Shown here one piece after another: positions 1-9,684 of a stretch of 33,518 bases of DNA. Source of the DNA: Acinetobacter sp. Ver3 (GTDB lineage Bacteria > Pseudomonadota > Gammaproteobacteria > Pseudomonadales > Moraxellaceae). The notes beneath the pieces are model-generated. The model saw nothing but the letters and a program-made list of their open reading frames with translations. It searched no databases and was not told the origin of the DNA. The stretch covers positions 1 through 33,518 of the forward strand of contig NZ_JFYL01000033.1 in assembly GCF_000632455.1 (NCBI RefSeq), read 5' to 3'. The translations under genes were made by a program, and so were the position numbers. The stretch's first letter is position 1, and each line of letters opens with the position of its first letter.

Positions 1-242
1 CTTTTTTATTATTAAATTTTTATATATTCAATTTTTTACATCCAATAAAGTTTCACTACATTTTTTCCAAAAAAAATTCATCCACTTATGAGCGCTGCTT
101 GATTTACAACCAACAATAAGCATCATAACGTAAATTAATTTACTGAATTTAAATGTAATTTTTCATCTCAACCCATGCCGTACTTAGATCAAAATCGCTA
201 TAATTTTCGTATTCAATTTGCTCAATAGATTAGAACCTTAAC
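1..242. other. Intergenic region upstream of pgm
   Basis: This AT-rich stretch contains no gene I can support. It should hold the pgm promoter. In A. baumannii the gene beyond pgm is lldP, read divergently, but none of it is inside this window, so this is probably part of a divergent promoter region. I see no repeat, tRNA or insertion-sequence end here. Confidence 0.6.
199..204 (+). promoter_or_regulatory. Candidate -10 box of the pgm promoter
   Basis: A perfect TATAAT lies 38 bases before the pgm ATG. No good -35 hexamer sits 16-18 bases upstream, so the promoter is weakly supported. The pgm start also lacks a strong Shine-Dalgarno sequence, which would fit a moderately expressed housekeeping gene. 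Confidence 0.3.
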
Positions 243-1613
243 ATGGAAAAATTAACCTGTTTCAAAGCCTATGATATCCGCGGAAAATTGGGCACAGAAC
301 TCAATGAAGATATCGCATACCGTGTTGGACGTGCTTATGGCGAAATTTATCAACCTCAAAAAGTAGTGGTTGGATGTGATGTTCGCTTAACCAGTGAAGC
401 ACTGAAACAAGCCACCATCAATGGCCTAAATGATGCAGGCGTTGATGTTTTAGATTTGGGCATGACGGGGACAGAGGAAGTTTATTTCGGTGCATTCCAT
501 CTTGATGTGCAAGGCGGTATCGAAATTACAGCCAGTCATAACCCAATGGACTATAACGGCATGAAGCTTGTACGTGAAAATGCTCGTCCGATTGGTGCAG
601 ACTCGGGTTTAAAAGATATCCAACTTCTTGCTGAAAAAAATCAGTTCAAAGCAGTCGAACTTAAAGGTATAACTCAGCATTATAATATCTTGCCCGAATT
701 TATTGATCATTTGATGACCTATATTGACCCTACAAAAATCAAACCTTTAAAACTCGTGGTCAATGCGGGTAATGGCGCTGCAGGTCATGTGATCGATGCG
801 ATCGAAGAGAAATTTAAAACCCTGAATATTCCAGTTGAATTTATCAAAATTCATCATGAAGCGGATGGCAACTTCCCAAATGGTATTCCCAACCCCATCT
901 TAGTTGAAAACCGTGCAAGCACCTCCGATGCTGTACTGCAACATCAGGCTGACATGGGCATCGCGTGGGATGGTGACTTTGACCGTTGTTTCCTTTTTGA
1001 TGAAAAAGGTCAATTCATTGAGGGGTATTACATTGTCGGTCTCTTAGCACAAGCCTTTTTACTGAAACAAAAAGGCGAAAAAATTGTGCATGATCCGCGT
1101 TTGGTGTGGAATACCTTCGATATTGTTGAACAATATCAAGGCGAAGCTGTGCAATCGAAATCTGGCCATTCCTTCATTAAAGATAAAATGCGTGAACACA
1201 ATGCAGTGTATGGCGGTGAAATGTCAGCACACCACTACTTCCGTGATTTTGCCTATTGCGACAGTGGCATGATTCCATGGTTATTAGCAATCTCAGTTGT
1301 CTCTGAAACGGCAAAACCACTCTCTGCTCTGGTTGAGGAAATGATTGAAAAATTCCCATGTTCTGGCGAGATTAACTTTAAAGTTGCGGATACAAAAGAA
1401 ACCATTCAAAACATCTTTGATCATTTTGCTGACCAAAAACCCAAAATTGATGAAACGGATGGCGTCAGTTTAGATTTTGGTGCTTGGCGTTTAAATGTAC
1501 GTGCTTCAAATACAGAGCCTTTACTCCGTTTAAATATTGAAAGCCGTAAAGACAAAAATCCGAAGCCGATGCAAGCTTATATCGATGAGCTCACTCAACT
1601 GATTCAGGCTTAA
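243..1613 (+). CDS. pgm: Phosphomannomutase/phosphoglucomutase
   Basis: Cytoplasmic enzyme of the alpha-D-phosphohexomutase family (AlgC/ManB type). It interconverts hexose 6-phosphates and 1-phosphates and so supplies glucose-1-P to GalU. The four family loops are visible: the phosphoserine loop TASHNP at residues 96-101 (Ser98), the metal loop DGDFDR at 243-248, the sugar loop [10 protein letters not shown] at 324-333, and the phosphate loop [10 protein letters not shown] at 420-429. At 456 aa it has the normal family length. It is the only capsule precursor gene on the + strand and converges on gne1 across a shared terminator, so it is transcribed separately. This orientation is typical of Acinetobacter K loci. 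Whether mannose or glucose phosphates are preferred cannot be read from the sequence. Confidence 0.93.
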   Translation: MEKLTCFKAYDIRGKLGTELNEDIAYRVGRAYGEIYQPQKVVVGCDVRLTSEALKQATINGLNDAGVDVLDLGMTGTEEVYFGAFHLDVQGGIEITASHNPMDYNGMKLVRENARPIGADSGLKDIQLLAEKNQFKAVELKGITQHYNILPEFIDHLMTYIDPTKIKPLKLVVNAGNGAAGHVIDAIEEKFKTLNIPVEFIKIHHEADGNFPNGIPNPILVENRASTSDAVLQHQADMGIAWDGDFDRCFLFDEKGQFIEGYYIVGLLAQAFLLKQKGEKIVHDPRLVWNTFDIVEQYQGEAVQSKSGHSFIKDKMREHNAVYGGEMSAHHYFRDFAYCDSGMIPWLLAISVVSETAKPLSALVEEMIEKFPCSGEINFKVADTKETIQNIFDHFADQKPKIDETDGVSLDFGAWRLNVRASNTEPLLRLNIESRKDKNPKPMQAYIDELTQLIQA

Positions 1614-1621
1614 AACCGCAT

Positions 1622-1656
1622 AAAAAAACGGAGCGTTTCAAACGCTCCATTTTTTA
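1622..1656. terminator. Bidirectional Rho-independent terminator between pgm and gne1
   Basis: GGAGCGTTT at 1630-1638 and AAACGCTCC at 1640-1648 are perfect reverse complements. An A-run precedes the stem and a T-run follows it, so it works for both the rightward pgm transcript and the leftward capsule operon. The last T-run overlaps the gne1 stop codon. Confidence 0.9.
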
Positions 1657-2673
1657 TTCACGATACCCATTTGGATTTTGTTTTTGCCAATTCCAACTAT
1701 CTGCCAACATATCTTCAAGCTCATATTGTGCAGACCACCCCAGCTCATTAAACGCTCGCAAACTATCAGCATAAAAACAAGGTAAATCCCCTGCTCTTTT
1801 CTCTACAAACTCGTATGGAATTTTAATCCCATTCACCGCCTCAAAAGTTTTAACTACTTCTAAAACAGAAACTGGCGTACCTGTACCAATATTCCATGCT
1901 CGACATCCTTGAGCATTTAACCGATTTTCAATCGCTAGCACATGCGCTTTGGCCAAATCGACCACATGAATAAAATCGCGTTCACATGTACCATCAGCAG
2001 TCGGATAATCTGAACCAAAAATCGAAAGTTTGTCACGTCGCCCGACTGCAACCTGTGTAACAAAAGGCATTAAATTATTAGGAATGCCTTGTGGATCTTC
2101 ACCAATCTGTCCACTCTTGTGTGCGCCAACAGGATTAAAATAACGCAGTAACGCAATTGACCAACGACCATCTGATATGGCTGTTTTCTCTAAGATTTGC
2201 TCTACAACCATCTTTGTATAGCCATAATTATTATTGGGCATACTTAGCGGCATATCTTCCTGATACGGTGATGGATTTGTCTCACCATAAACCGTTGCAG
2301 AAGAACTAAACACCAAATTAAAGACATGGGCACGCTCCATGGCTTTGACTAAGCTAATCGAACCTGAAATGTTATTTTCAAAGTATTTGAGTGGGATTTG
2401 CTGACTTTCACCAACCGCTTTTAAACCAGCAAAATGAATCACGGCGTCAATCTGATGATCTTGGAAAATTTGATCCAAAATCGCTTGATCAAGAATATCA
2501 CCCTGGACAAAATCTAAAGATTTAGACGTTAAAGCTTGAACGCGATTCAAAGATTCTGGTGAGCTATTCGATAAATTATCAAGAACCACAACCTCGTGCC
2601 CTGCATTGAGCAATTCAACACAAGTATGCGAACCAATATATCCAGCACCACCCGTCACTAATACTTTAGGCAT
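1654..2673 (-). CDS. gne1: UDP-hexose / UDP-N-acetylhexosamine 4-epimerase (GalE/Gne family)
   Basis: Short-chain dehydrogenase-type sugar epimerase, expected to interconvert UDP-Glc/UDP-Gal or UDP-GlcNAc/UDP-GalNAc in the cytoplasm. The NAD-binding GGAGYIG is at residues 8-14, the Ser of SSSATVYG near 124, and the Tyr-Lys pair Y150xxxK154. Its length of 339 aa matches E. coli GalE (338 aa). Residue 300 falls at the substrate gate (E. coli Tyr299, human Cys307) and is Phe, with Cys299 beside it. A bulky gate is usually linked to preference for the non-acetylated sugars, so the usual Gne1 label is not proven here. It overlaps the gpi stop by 8 nt and is the last gene of the long leftward operon. 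Confidence 0.88.
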   Translation of the reverse strand: MPKVLVTGGAGYIGSHTCVELLNAGHEVVVLDNLSNSSPESLNRVQALTSKSLDFVQGDILDQAILDQIFQDHQIDAVIHFAGLKAVGESQQIPLKYFENNISGSISLVKAMERAHVFNLVFSSSATVYGETNPSPYQEDMPLSMPNNNYGYTKMVVEQILEKTAISDGRWSIALLRYFNPVGAHKSGQIGEDPQGIPNNLMPFVTQVAVGRRDKLSIFGSDYPTADGTCERDFIHVVDLAKAHVLAIENRLNAQGCRAWNIGTGTPVSVLEVVKTFEAVNGIKIPYEFVEKRAGDLPCFYADSLRAFNELGWSAQYELEDMLADSWNWQKQNPNGYRE

Positions 2674-4339
2674 TGTCTTTCCCCATCAATATTTGTATTA
2701 AACCTTGTGTCGACGCATCAAGCTTGGACAAATCATTTTGTTCACCATTTAGAATCGGCAACAGTTGATTGGCAATTTCTTTACCTTTTTCCACACCCCA
2801 TTGATCAAAAGGATTGATATTCCAAATGACAGATTGCACAAACACTTTATGCTCATACAAAGCAATCAACATACCCAAACTATAAGGATTGAGCTCATCT
2901 ATCAATATTGTCGTGCTGGGCTGATTACCTTCATATTGTTTATAGAGCGGCAATCCCTCAAGCTCTTGAGGATTTAAAGCATCATTGCCAAAAGCTAATA
3001 ATCGTGACTGAGCTAAACAATTGGATAACGCGAGATAATGCTGTTGCTTAAGTGCCTCGGCATTATCTACATAGGTATATTGGTCACCATTATAACGTTT
3101 GACAGGCGCTATAAAATCACTGCTGACCGCCTGTGTACCCTGATGCAATAACTGATAAAAAGCATGTTGAGCATTCGGACCGACTTCACCCCATACAATC
3201 GGGCAGGTATCTAACGTAGTTTTCTCACCATTGCGTTGCACAGATTTACCGTTGGACTCCATTTCCAATTGTTGCAAATACGCAGCAAAATATTTAAGTC
3301 GTCCATCGTAGGGTAAAACTGCATGGGTTTTCATTGCTAGAAAGTTAATATTCCATATTCCCAGCAATCCCATCAACACCGGAAGATTGTGTGAAAAATC
3401 GGTGCTTTGAAAATGCTGGTCAATCGCATAAGCCCCTGCGAGCAGTTGCTTGAACCCCACCACGCCAATACTTAATGCAATAGGCAAACCAATACATGAC
3501 CATAATGAATAACGACCACCCACCCAATCCCAAAGGAGCAGTTGATTTTCAGGGGAAATTCCCCATTCGGTCATTTTCTCAGGCTTGGTTGACACCCCAA
3601 TAAAATGGTGTTTTAAAATGGCAATCTCTTCACCCAATGCTTTTTCAAGCCACAAGCGCGCCGTTTGTGCATTGGATAAGGTATCAATGGTGCCAAATGA
3701 CTTGGAAGAAATAATAAACAGCGTCGTTTCAGGACGCAATTTATGCAGCAAGTCAGACAGCTGACTTCCATCCATGGTCGATACAAAATGCACATTCAAT
3801 GGTTTTTGAGTGGTTTGCTTAAAATCTGATAGCGCATGGCTGACCATCAGTGGACCCAGATCCGACCCCCCCACCCCAATATTGACAACATCTTGAATCA
3901 CTTCACCTGATGCACCGCGATACTGACCCATATGTATCTTCTCAACCAACGCATACATACGATCAAGTTGCTGATGCACTTGATTGGCGATCTGTGAATG
4001 TCCAGCATGATCTTGCGGCAAACGTAATGCCCAATGCATGGCTGCTCGACTTTCAGTGTAGTTGATTCGCTCTTCAGAAAATAAGCGCTTAATCCAACCC
4101 GATAAGTCACAGCTTTGAGCTAGATTGACTAAGGCATCCAGCACAGATCGATCAACACGCTGCTTACTATAATCAAAAATGAGTGGCTCGAAATGAATCG
4201 CACAATTTTGAAAGCGATTAGAATCTTGCTGAAAAAAATCACGTAAATGCTGACGTGTAAGTTGTTTTTTTAAAAGCTCGAGACTAGAAAGCGCTTGTTC
4301 AACAGCGACTGAATTACATTCCTGATTTGGCTGTTCCAT
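2666..4339 (-). CDS. gpi: Glucose-6-phosphate isomerase
   Basis: Interconverts glucose-6-P and fructose-6-P, linking central carbon to UDP-GlcNAc and UDP-Glc synthesis. Phosphoglucose isomerase signatures are clear: [11 protein letters not shown] near residues 153-163, SSKSFGT near 211-217, the VGGRYSLW signature from 273, catalytic Glu361 in EMESNGKS, His392, and Lys520 in QWGVEKGK. At 557 aa it has the usual length. The ATG overlaps the ugd stop by one base (TAATG), and the end overlaps gne1 by 8 nt, so translational coupling is likely. Placing gpi in the capsule operon is characteristic of Acinetobacter K loci. Confidence 0.95.
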   Translation of the reverse strand: MEQPNQECNSVAVEQALSSLELLKKQLTRQHLRDFFQQDSNRFQNCAIHFEPLIFDYSKQRVDRSVLDALVNLAQSCDLSGWIKRLFSEERINYTESRAAMHWALRLPQDHAGHSQIANQVHQQLDRMYALVEKIHMGQYRGASGEVIQDVVNIGVGGSDLGPLMVSHALSDFKQTTQKPLNVHFVSTMDGSQLSDLLHKLRPETTLFIISSKSFGTIDTLSNAQTARLWLEKALGEEIAILKHHFIGVSTKPEKMTEWGISPENQLLLWDWVGGRYSLWSCIGLPIALSIGVVGFKQLLAGAYAIDQHFQSTDFSHNLPVLMGLLGIWNINFLAMKTHAVLPYDGRLKYFAAYLQQLEMESNGKSVQRNGEKTTLDTCPIVWGEVGPNAQHAFYQLLHQGTQAVSSDFIAPVKRYNGDQYTYVDNAEALKQQHYLALSNCLAQSRLLAFGNDALNPQELEGLPLYKQYEGNQPSTTILIDELNPYSLGMLIALYEHKVFVQSVIWNINPFDQWGVEKGKEIANQLLPILNGEQNDLSKLDASTQGLIQILMGKDNA

Positions 4340-5595
4340 TAACGCCCTACTCCTTTATAAGCAAAGCCCTGCGACTTCACATATTCGGGATTTAAAATAT
4401 TACGACCATCTAAAATTAAAGCATGTTGCATGATTTTCTTAAGGATTTGATAGTTTGGACACCAATACTGTTTCCACGCTGTGAGGATACAAAGCGCATG
4501 CGCATCATCTACTGCTTCATATTGATCTTGGCAATAAATTAAATCATCACGCTGACCATATACTTTTTCAATTTCACTCAAGGCTTGTGGATCATGAAGT
4601 TTAACCACAACCCCTTGTGCCCATAAAGCTTTTAACATGGCATGAATCGAGGATTGTTGAATACGAGCCGTATTTTCTTTAAAAGAAGCCCCCCAAACCG
4701 CCACGACTTTGTCTTTCAGATCCCCCTGAAAATGATTCCATAATTTTCGAAAGAGGATTTCCTTTTGTTGTTCATTAATCTCCCAGACTTGTGCTAAGAG
4801 TTGACTCTTAGCCCCACTACCAGAAACAGTACTCGCCAAGGTTTGTACATCATGCGAGAAATTTTCCCCACCAAACCCTGCACCTGGATATAAATAAGAA
4901 GGACCAATACGACTATCTGCCGCTAAGCCTTGGCGCACATGCTCAATATCAATCCCCAATTTCTCAGCCACAACAGCTAAATCATTGATATAACTGATTC
5001 TGGTCGCCAGCATGCCAGATACGCTTAACTTGGTAAATTCCGCATCTAAAACCGGCATAAATAAATATTGTTGCTCACGTGGAAAAAGCGGTCGTAATAA
5101 CTCTTGTAATACACGCTTAGCACGCTCACTCTCACAACCAACGACCAGTTGTGAGGTTTGTGTCAGGCTACGTAATGCATTGCCCTCTTGGATCACATCT
5201 GGTACGTAAACCCAATCATCTTCAGGCAATAGTTCAGCAAACTTTTGGGTTCCATGTAAACCTAATGTGGATGCATTAATCATTAATTTAGGATGACTGA
5301 TTGTGCGTTGTTTGAGGGCTTTGAGTATTTCAATGCCTTGCAATTGCTCAGTCGGATTAAAACTAAAAAAATAGGCATCCACATCAAGGGGAATCGCTGC
5401 AAATGTGCAGTATTTTATTGCACCAGTCTGATGTAATTTCTCAAGCAAGTCTTGTACAGATTGATCCTGAGCATATACCTGTTCCGATGCTGGTTTTTTT
5501 AAAAGATCACACCAGAAGACTTGATGGCCATATTCAGCCAACAATGCTGCCATAACCCCTGCATACAAGGTCTGACCAAATACTGCAATATTCAT
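4339..5595 (-). CDS. ugd: Divergent UDP-glucose 6-dehydrogenase family protein, catalytic residues altered
   Basis: In this position Acinetobacter K loci carry ugd, expected to oxidise UDP-Glc to UDP-GlcA. The 418-aa protein keeps the overall UGD layout: N-terminal Rossmann domain, a central block with K189, the GFGG loop at 241-244 (residue 244 is Glu), the C-terminal FKxNT block and DGRNI. Key residues differ. The first glycine loop reads GQTLYAG (7-13) instead of GxGxxG. The family PE is P132-D133. The loop that is normally GGSCFPKD is GGENFSHD, putting Asn245 where the catalytic Cys belongs. WecC in the same operon has the canonical Cys. It may be an inactive or repurposed member, or have different chemistry. 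Whether all Acinetobacter K-locus Ugd proteins share this cannot be checked here. Confidence 0.75.
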   Translation of the reverse strand: MNIAVFGQTLYAGVMAALLAEYGHQVFWCDLLKKPASEQVYAQDQSVQDLLEKLHQTGAIKYCTFAAIPLDVDAYFFSFNPTEQLQGIEILKALKQRTISHPKLMINASTLGLHGTQKFAELLPEDDWVYVPDVIQEGNALRSLTQTSQLVVGCESERAKRVLQELLRPLFPREQQYLFMPVLDAEFTKLSVSGMLATRISYINDLAVVAEKLGIDIEHVRQGLAADSRIGPSYLYPGAGFGGENFSHDVQTLASTVSGSGAKSQLLAQVWEINEQQKEILFRKLWNHFQGDLKDKVVAVWGASFKENTARIQQSSIHAMLKALWAQGVVVKLHDPQALSEIEKVYGQRDDLIYCQDQYEAVDDAHALCILTAWKQYWCPNYQILKKIMQHALILDGRNILNPEYVKSQGFAYKGVGR

Positions 5596-5608
5596 AGCGA
5601 TACTCGTT

Positions 5609-6487
5609 TTAAAGTTTTAAGTCTTTAATCATGACTTTAAAAGCTTCACCTAAACTTGGGTGATCCATACCGTAATGCAATACCGCTTTTAAATAACCCA
5701 ACTTGCTTCCACAGTCAAAGGTTTGACCTTTCATACGATAGGCTTCTACCACATCTGTTTGTTGAAGCATCGCGATCGCATCGGTGAGTTGGATTTCATT
5801 GCCCGCACCTTTTGGTGTTTGTTCAAGCAATTGCATGATTTTCGCAGGCAAAATATAACGTCCTACCACAGATAAGTTCGATGGTGCTGTACCCACTGCA
5901 GGTTTTTCTACAATACCTTGCATTTGGATACTTTGTCCCTCAAGCGGTGACTCAGCCACATCCACAATCCCATATTGATCGACCATCTGGTCAGGGACAG
6001 CTTCAACCATAATTTGTGATGCTTTTGATTCGTTATAACGCTGAATCATCAAGCTCAAGTCATTGGTTTCAGCTGTATCTTTTACTAACACATCAGGGAG
6101 TAGCACTGCAAAATCATCATTACCTACCACATCTTTTGCACACATCACAGCATGGCCTAAACCTAAAGGCTGTGGCTGACGTACACTGATCACACTCACA
6201 TGCGCGGGCAAAATTTCGGTAATTTCTTTGAGCAAATCAAATTTCTTTTTTTGTTCTAATGTTGTTTCCAGCTCAAAGCTACGGTCGAAATAGTTTTCAA
6301 TCGATGCTTTTGAAGAATGTGTGACTAAAATAATTTGTTCAATACCCGCAGCAATTGCTTCTTTGACCACATATTCAATTGCAGGACGATCGACTACTGT
6401 CACCATTTCCTTAGGAATCGATTTGCTCGCAGGTAAAAAACGTGTGCCAAGACCAGCTACGGGAAGAATCGCTTTTTTGATCGACAT
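5609..6487 (-). CDS. galU: UTP-glucose-1-phosphate uridylyltransferase
   Basis: Makes UDP-glucose from UTP and glucose-1-P in the cytoplasm. The nucleotide-binding motif AGLGTRFLPASK and the following PKEM are at the N terminus; LPDV and EIQLTDAI follow further in. I start at the ATG giving MSIKKAIL (292 aa). A TTG two codons upstream is possible but has no better ribosome site. It lies 13 nt upstream of ugd and 33 nt downstream of gdr in the same operon. Together with pgm and gpi it is the conserved sugar-nucleotide supply end of the locus. Confidence 0.95.
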   Translation of the reverse strand: MSIKKAILPVAGLGTRFLPASKSIPKEMVTVVDRPAIEYVVKEAIAAGIEQIILVTHSSKASIENYFDRSFELETTLEQKKKFDLLKEITEILPAHVSVISVRQPQPLGLGHAVMCAKDVVGNDDFAVLLPDVLVKDTAETNDLSLMIQRYNESKASQIMVEAVPDQMVDQYGIVDVAESPLEGQSIQMQGIVEKPAVGTAPSNLSVVGRYILPAKIMQLLEQTPKGAGNEIQLTDAIAMLQQTDVVEAYRMKGQTFDCGSKLGYLKAVLHYGMDHPSLGEAFKVMIKDLKL

Positions 6488-6520
6488 ATTCAAAGCTCTA
6501 CAAATATTTAATTTACTTAA

Positions 6521-8395
6521 TTAGTTAACGCGAATTTCAGCACCGCGTTGATATCCATCTACATAGTATTCTAGTCGAGATAACACCCAATCAACATCTT
6601 CATGTGTTGCAGTTAAATCATAGAAACGGTCAAATACGGGTAAAATTTCGTCTAAAGGATACGATTTTTCAAACGATCTTAGAATCCGACTATGCTCGGT
6701 AATCTTTGTATCCTCTTGATCGATCAATAGTTCTTCATATAACTTTTCACCTGGACGTAAACCTGAATACTGAATCGCAATATCACCTGTTTGTGATCCT
6801 TCTTCACGAACCGTTAATCCACTGAGTGAAATCATTTGTCGCGCCAAATCTTGAATACGGACTGGCTCTCCCATATCCAACAAGAATACATCTCCACCCT
6901 CACCTAAAGCACCGGCTTGAATCACCAATTGAGAAGCTTCTGGAATGGTCATAAAGTATCGCGTGACGTCAGGATGAGTCACTGTAATTGGACCACCCTT
7001 CGCAATCTGTTGCTTGAAAAGCGGAACCACTGAACCCGATGAACCGAGCACATTTCCAAAACGCACGATACTCACCTGAGTGTGATCTTGAGCTTCTGCC
7101 ATCGCTTGACAATAGAGCTCCGCCATACGCTTGGTAGCCCCCATCACATTGGTAGGACGAACTGCTTTATCTGTTGAAATTAGCACAAATGTTTCCACTT
7201 GATTGCGTACAGCGGCATTTAGGCTAAAGGCTGTGCCGACTGCATTATTTTTTACACCTGCAATCGGATTACATTCCACCAAAGGGACATGTTTGTAAGC
7301 CGCTGCATGATAAACGGTTTGTACTTGATATTGTGCGATGACACGCTCGAGCTTCTGCTGATCCAGTACTGTGCCTAAGATTGGAATAATGGTTAACTCT
7401 GTTTTTTGACGTAATTCTTTGTCGATACTATACAATGCAAATTCTGTCAGTTCATATAACACCAACAGCTTAGGTTGGTTTTTGATAATTTGACGACATA
7501 GTTCAGAACCAATCGATCCGCCCGCACCAGTGACCATCACAATTTTATTGGTGATATTTTTTGAAAGTAAATGGGCAACAGGAGGCACAGGATCGCGTCC
7601 AAGTAAGTCAATAATATCGACTTCTTGAATATCTGACAGTCGTATTTCACCATCAACTAGTTTTGTTAAGCCTGGAATCTCGGTAATTTTTAAATGTGCA
7701 GGTTCTAAATTTTTAATAATTTCTGTTTTACGTTGACGACCCACCGAAGGCAACGCAATCAAAATTTCATTGACTTGATGCTTGTTCAGCACTTTTTGTG
7801 CATCCGCCGCATGATAGACTTTTAAACCACCAATATTCTTCGCGGCAAGCGTGACATCATCATCTAAAAACAAAACCGGTAAATGTTCATCAGAATTTTT
7901 CAGCATTGCAGCCACTTGTTGGCCTGCAAAACCTGCGCCATAAATCGCAATTCGTTTACGCGGAATATCTGCATGTAATACATATTTCACAAGGGCTCTA
8001 ATGATCCCTCGACTGAGCCAAATCCATGCAAACATCATAAATCCAAACATCAATGGAATTGAAGTTGGGATAAATGCATGAGTAAAGTAGGCGAGTGCAT
8101 AAAGCGCGAGCACAGTCAGTGTTGTCGCTAAGCCTAATTGGAAAATGAAAGCCTCGTTAAATGCTCTTACGATAAAACTGTAGATCCGTGCTAAGCCCAA
8201 TGTACTGACCGCAATCAACGACACCCAAAGAGATCCGAAAGCCAGATTCGGCACTACTTCAGCACCCAAGTCAAATTGGCGAATGGCATAACATAGCCAA
8301 ATCAGAATTGGAAATACTAAAAAATCCAAACAGACTAGAAAAAGTTGTTTGGTCCCCCTCGGCGCTGATGCTAAATTTATAATCGTTGATTTCAC
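6521..8395 (-). CDS. gdr: Membrane UDP-GlcNAc 4,6-dehydratase (PglF/WbpM type)
   Basis: Large inner-membrane nucleotide-sugar dehydratase that converts UDP-GlcNAc to the 4-keto-6-deoxy sugar, the first step to UDP-QuiNAc4NAc (diacetylbacillosamine). About four transmembrane helices lie in residues 19-131. A CoA-binding-like Rossmann loop GAGFAG is at 153-158, then the catalytic SDR domain with GAGGSIGSE at 290-298. In the active site Met418 replaces the usual Tyr (T408-D409-K410 and M418xxxK422), which is normal for the large dehydratases such as PglF and WbpM. At 624 aa it has the expected length. The start is GTG and no in-frame ATG lies nearby. It is separated from qhbB by an unusually long 88-nt spacer for this operon. 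Confidence 0.92.
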   Translation of the reverse strand: MKSTIINLASAPRGTKQLFLVCLDFLVFPILIWLCYAIRQFDLGAEVVPNLAFGSLWVSLIAVSTLGLARIYSFIVRAFNEAFIFQLGLATTLTVLALYALAYFTHAFIPTSIPLMFGFMMFAWIWLSRGIIRALVKYVLHADIPRKRIAIYGAGFAGQQVAAMLKNSDEHLPVLFLDDDVTLAAKNIGGLKVYHAADAQKVLNKHQVNEILIALPSVGRQRKTEIIKNLEPAHLKITEIPGLTKLVDGEIRLSDIQEVDIIDLLGRDPVPPVAHLLSKNITNKIVMVTGAGGSIGSELCRQIIKNQPKLLVLYELTEFALYSIDKELRQKTELTIIPILGTVLDQQKLERVIAQYQVQTVYHAAAYKHVPLVECNPIAGVKNNAVGTAFSLNAAVRNQVETFVLISTDKAVRPTNVMGATKRMAELYCQAMAEAQDHTQVSIVRFGNVLGSSGSVVPLFKQQIAKGGPITVTHPDVTRYFMTIPEASQLVIQAGALGEGGDVFLLDMGEPVRIQDLARQMISLSGLTVREEGSQTGDIAIQYSGLRPGEKLYEELLIDQEDTKITEHSRILRSFEKSYPLDEILPVFDRFYDLTATHEDVDWVLSRLEYYVDGYQRGAEIRVN

Positions 8396-8431
8396 AGTCT
8401 AGATCTTATCACTCTATATTATCGCTATTTA

Positions 8432-8456
8432 GGAGGGGTATTGAGAATCTCCCTCC
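8432..8456 (-). other. Hairpin in the qhbB-gdr spacer
   Basis: GGAGGG at 8432-8437 pairs with CCCTCC at 8451-8456 around a 13-nt loop. No T-run follows on the transcribed strand, so it is not a normal terminator. It sits in the longest gap (88 nt) of the leftward operon after the wecB leader. It may be an RNA processing, stability or attenuation element. Confidence 0.35.
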
Positions 8457-8483
8457 ATGCCTCAAAATTTAGATATTAAAATA

Positions 8484-9665
8484 TCACTTTGATTCTGATA
8501 TTTTTTGCATTACGTCCTTAATAGCATTTACTGTTTTCGCTATACTTTCTTCACTTAAGGTTGGATGCACCAAGAACATTAAACTCGTTTCACCTAATTT
8601 TTTTGCGTTTTCCAAGCGAGTCTCAGGTCGCCACGGTGTACCATCAAAAGCATGCTCTAAATACACTTCTGAGCATGACCCACTAAAGCAAGGTACGCCC
8701 AGAGCCACGATCTCGTTCATAATACGGTCACGAGACCAATCCACAGGTAATTGATCAGTATTTACTTGCACATAACATTTATAAGCTGCATGTAAATATT
8801 CCTCATTCGGCTGTGAGACAGTTATATATGGTGTTTCAGCAAAGGCTGCATAAATTTTCTGCATGTTTTCGTTACGGGCCTTGGTCCATTCAGCCATTTT
8901 TTTCAACTGAATACGCCCAATGACTGCTTGCATTTCCATCATACGCCAGTTGGTACCGAATGAGTCATGTAGCCAGCGAAAACCTGGTGGATGTTGCTTG
9001 TTATAAATGCTGTCAAAGTTTTTGCCATGGTCTTTGTATGACCACATTTTTTTCCAAAGATGTTCATCATTGGTCGTAACCATGCCACCTTCACCACCAG
9101 TGGTCATAATTTTGTCTTGGCAGAATGACCATGCTGCAATATGTCCAATCGAACCTGCCGCTTGACCTTTATAGGTTGCACCATGTGCTTGGGCGCAATC
9201 TTCAATCACGTAAAGCCCCTTTTCTTCAGCCAATTGCATGATTGGATCCATATCACACATCCAACCTGCCAAGTGCACACAGATGATCGCTTTGGTATTT
9301 GGTGTCAGGGCTGCTTCAATGGTGCGTCGTGAAATATTTTGTGAATCGAGTTCTACATCTGCAAAAATAGGATTTGCACCAGCGGTGACAATTGAGCTTG
9401 CCGAAGCTAAAAAGGTACGTGGAGTGACAATCACATCATCGCCTGCACCCACGCCTAGTGCTTTTAAAGCAACATCTAAGGCAACCGTGCCATTTGCCAA
9501 CGCCACTGCATATTTGGTTTGTGCATATTGGGCAAATTCTTTTTCAAACTCACGGCATTCTTGTCCTGTCCAATAGTTTACTTTGTTTGACAATAAAACT
9601 TGAGAAACAGCATCCGCTTCCGCTTGGGTAAAGCTAGGCCATGGTTCAAATGCAGTGTTTAACAT
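8484..9665 (-). CDS. qhbB: DegT/DnrJ/EryC1 sugar aminotransferase (PglE/QhbB type)
   Basis: PLP enzyme expected to place an amino group on C4 of the 4-keto sugar made by Gdr, using glutamate as donor, giving UDP-4-amino-4,6-dideoxy-GlcNAc. The Schiff-base lysine is Lys185 in FCQDK, followed by the family motif TTGGEGGM. Asp156 in EDCAQAHG is the residue that binds the pyridine ring. At 393 aa the length is normal. A good AGGA ribosome site precedes the ATG. It lies between the acetyltransferase and the dehydratase genes, completing the three-enzyme pathway. Which C4 stereoisomer is formed cannot be proven, but a PglF-type dehydratase with a PglD-type acetyltransferase points to the bacillosamine series. 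Confidence 0.88.
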   Translation of the reverse strand: MLNTAFEPWPSFTQAEADAVSQVLLSNKVNYWTGQECREFEKEFAQYAQTKYAVALANGTVALDVALKALGVGAGDDVIVTPRTFLASASSIVTAGANPIFADVELDSQNISRRTIEAALTPNTKAIICVHLAGWMCDMDPIMQLAEEKGLYVIEDCAQAHGATYKGQAAGSIGHIAAWSFCQDKIMTTGGEGGMVTTNDEHLWKKMWSYKDHGKNFDSIYNKQHPPGFRWLHDSFGTNWRMMEMQAVIGRIQLKKMAEWTKARNENMQKIYAAFAETPYITVSQPNEEYLHAAYKCYVQVNTDQLPVDWSRDRIMNEIVALGVPCFSGSCSEVYLEHAFDGTPWRPETRLENAKKLGETSLMFLVHPTLSEESIAKTVNAIKDVMQKISESK

Positions 9666-9684
9666 GATGATTCCTAAAATAAAA

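Noticed and set aside
6521..8395. Missing catalytic Tyr in Gdr as a sign of inactivation
   Set aside because: Met at this position is the normal state in large dehydratases such as PglF and WbpM.
8431..8438. AGGAGGGG on the + strand as a strong Shine-Dalgarno sequence
   Set aside because: No + strand gene follows; it is one arm of a hairpin in the leftward operon.
9238..9576. 112-aa open frame on + opposite qhbB
   Set aside because: Antisense shadow of a well-supported aminotransferase gene with no ribosome site or motif.
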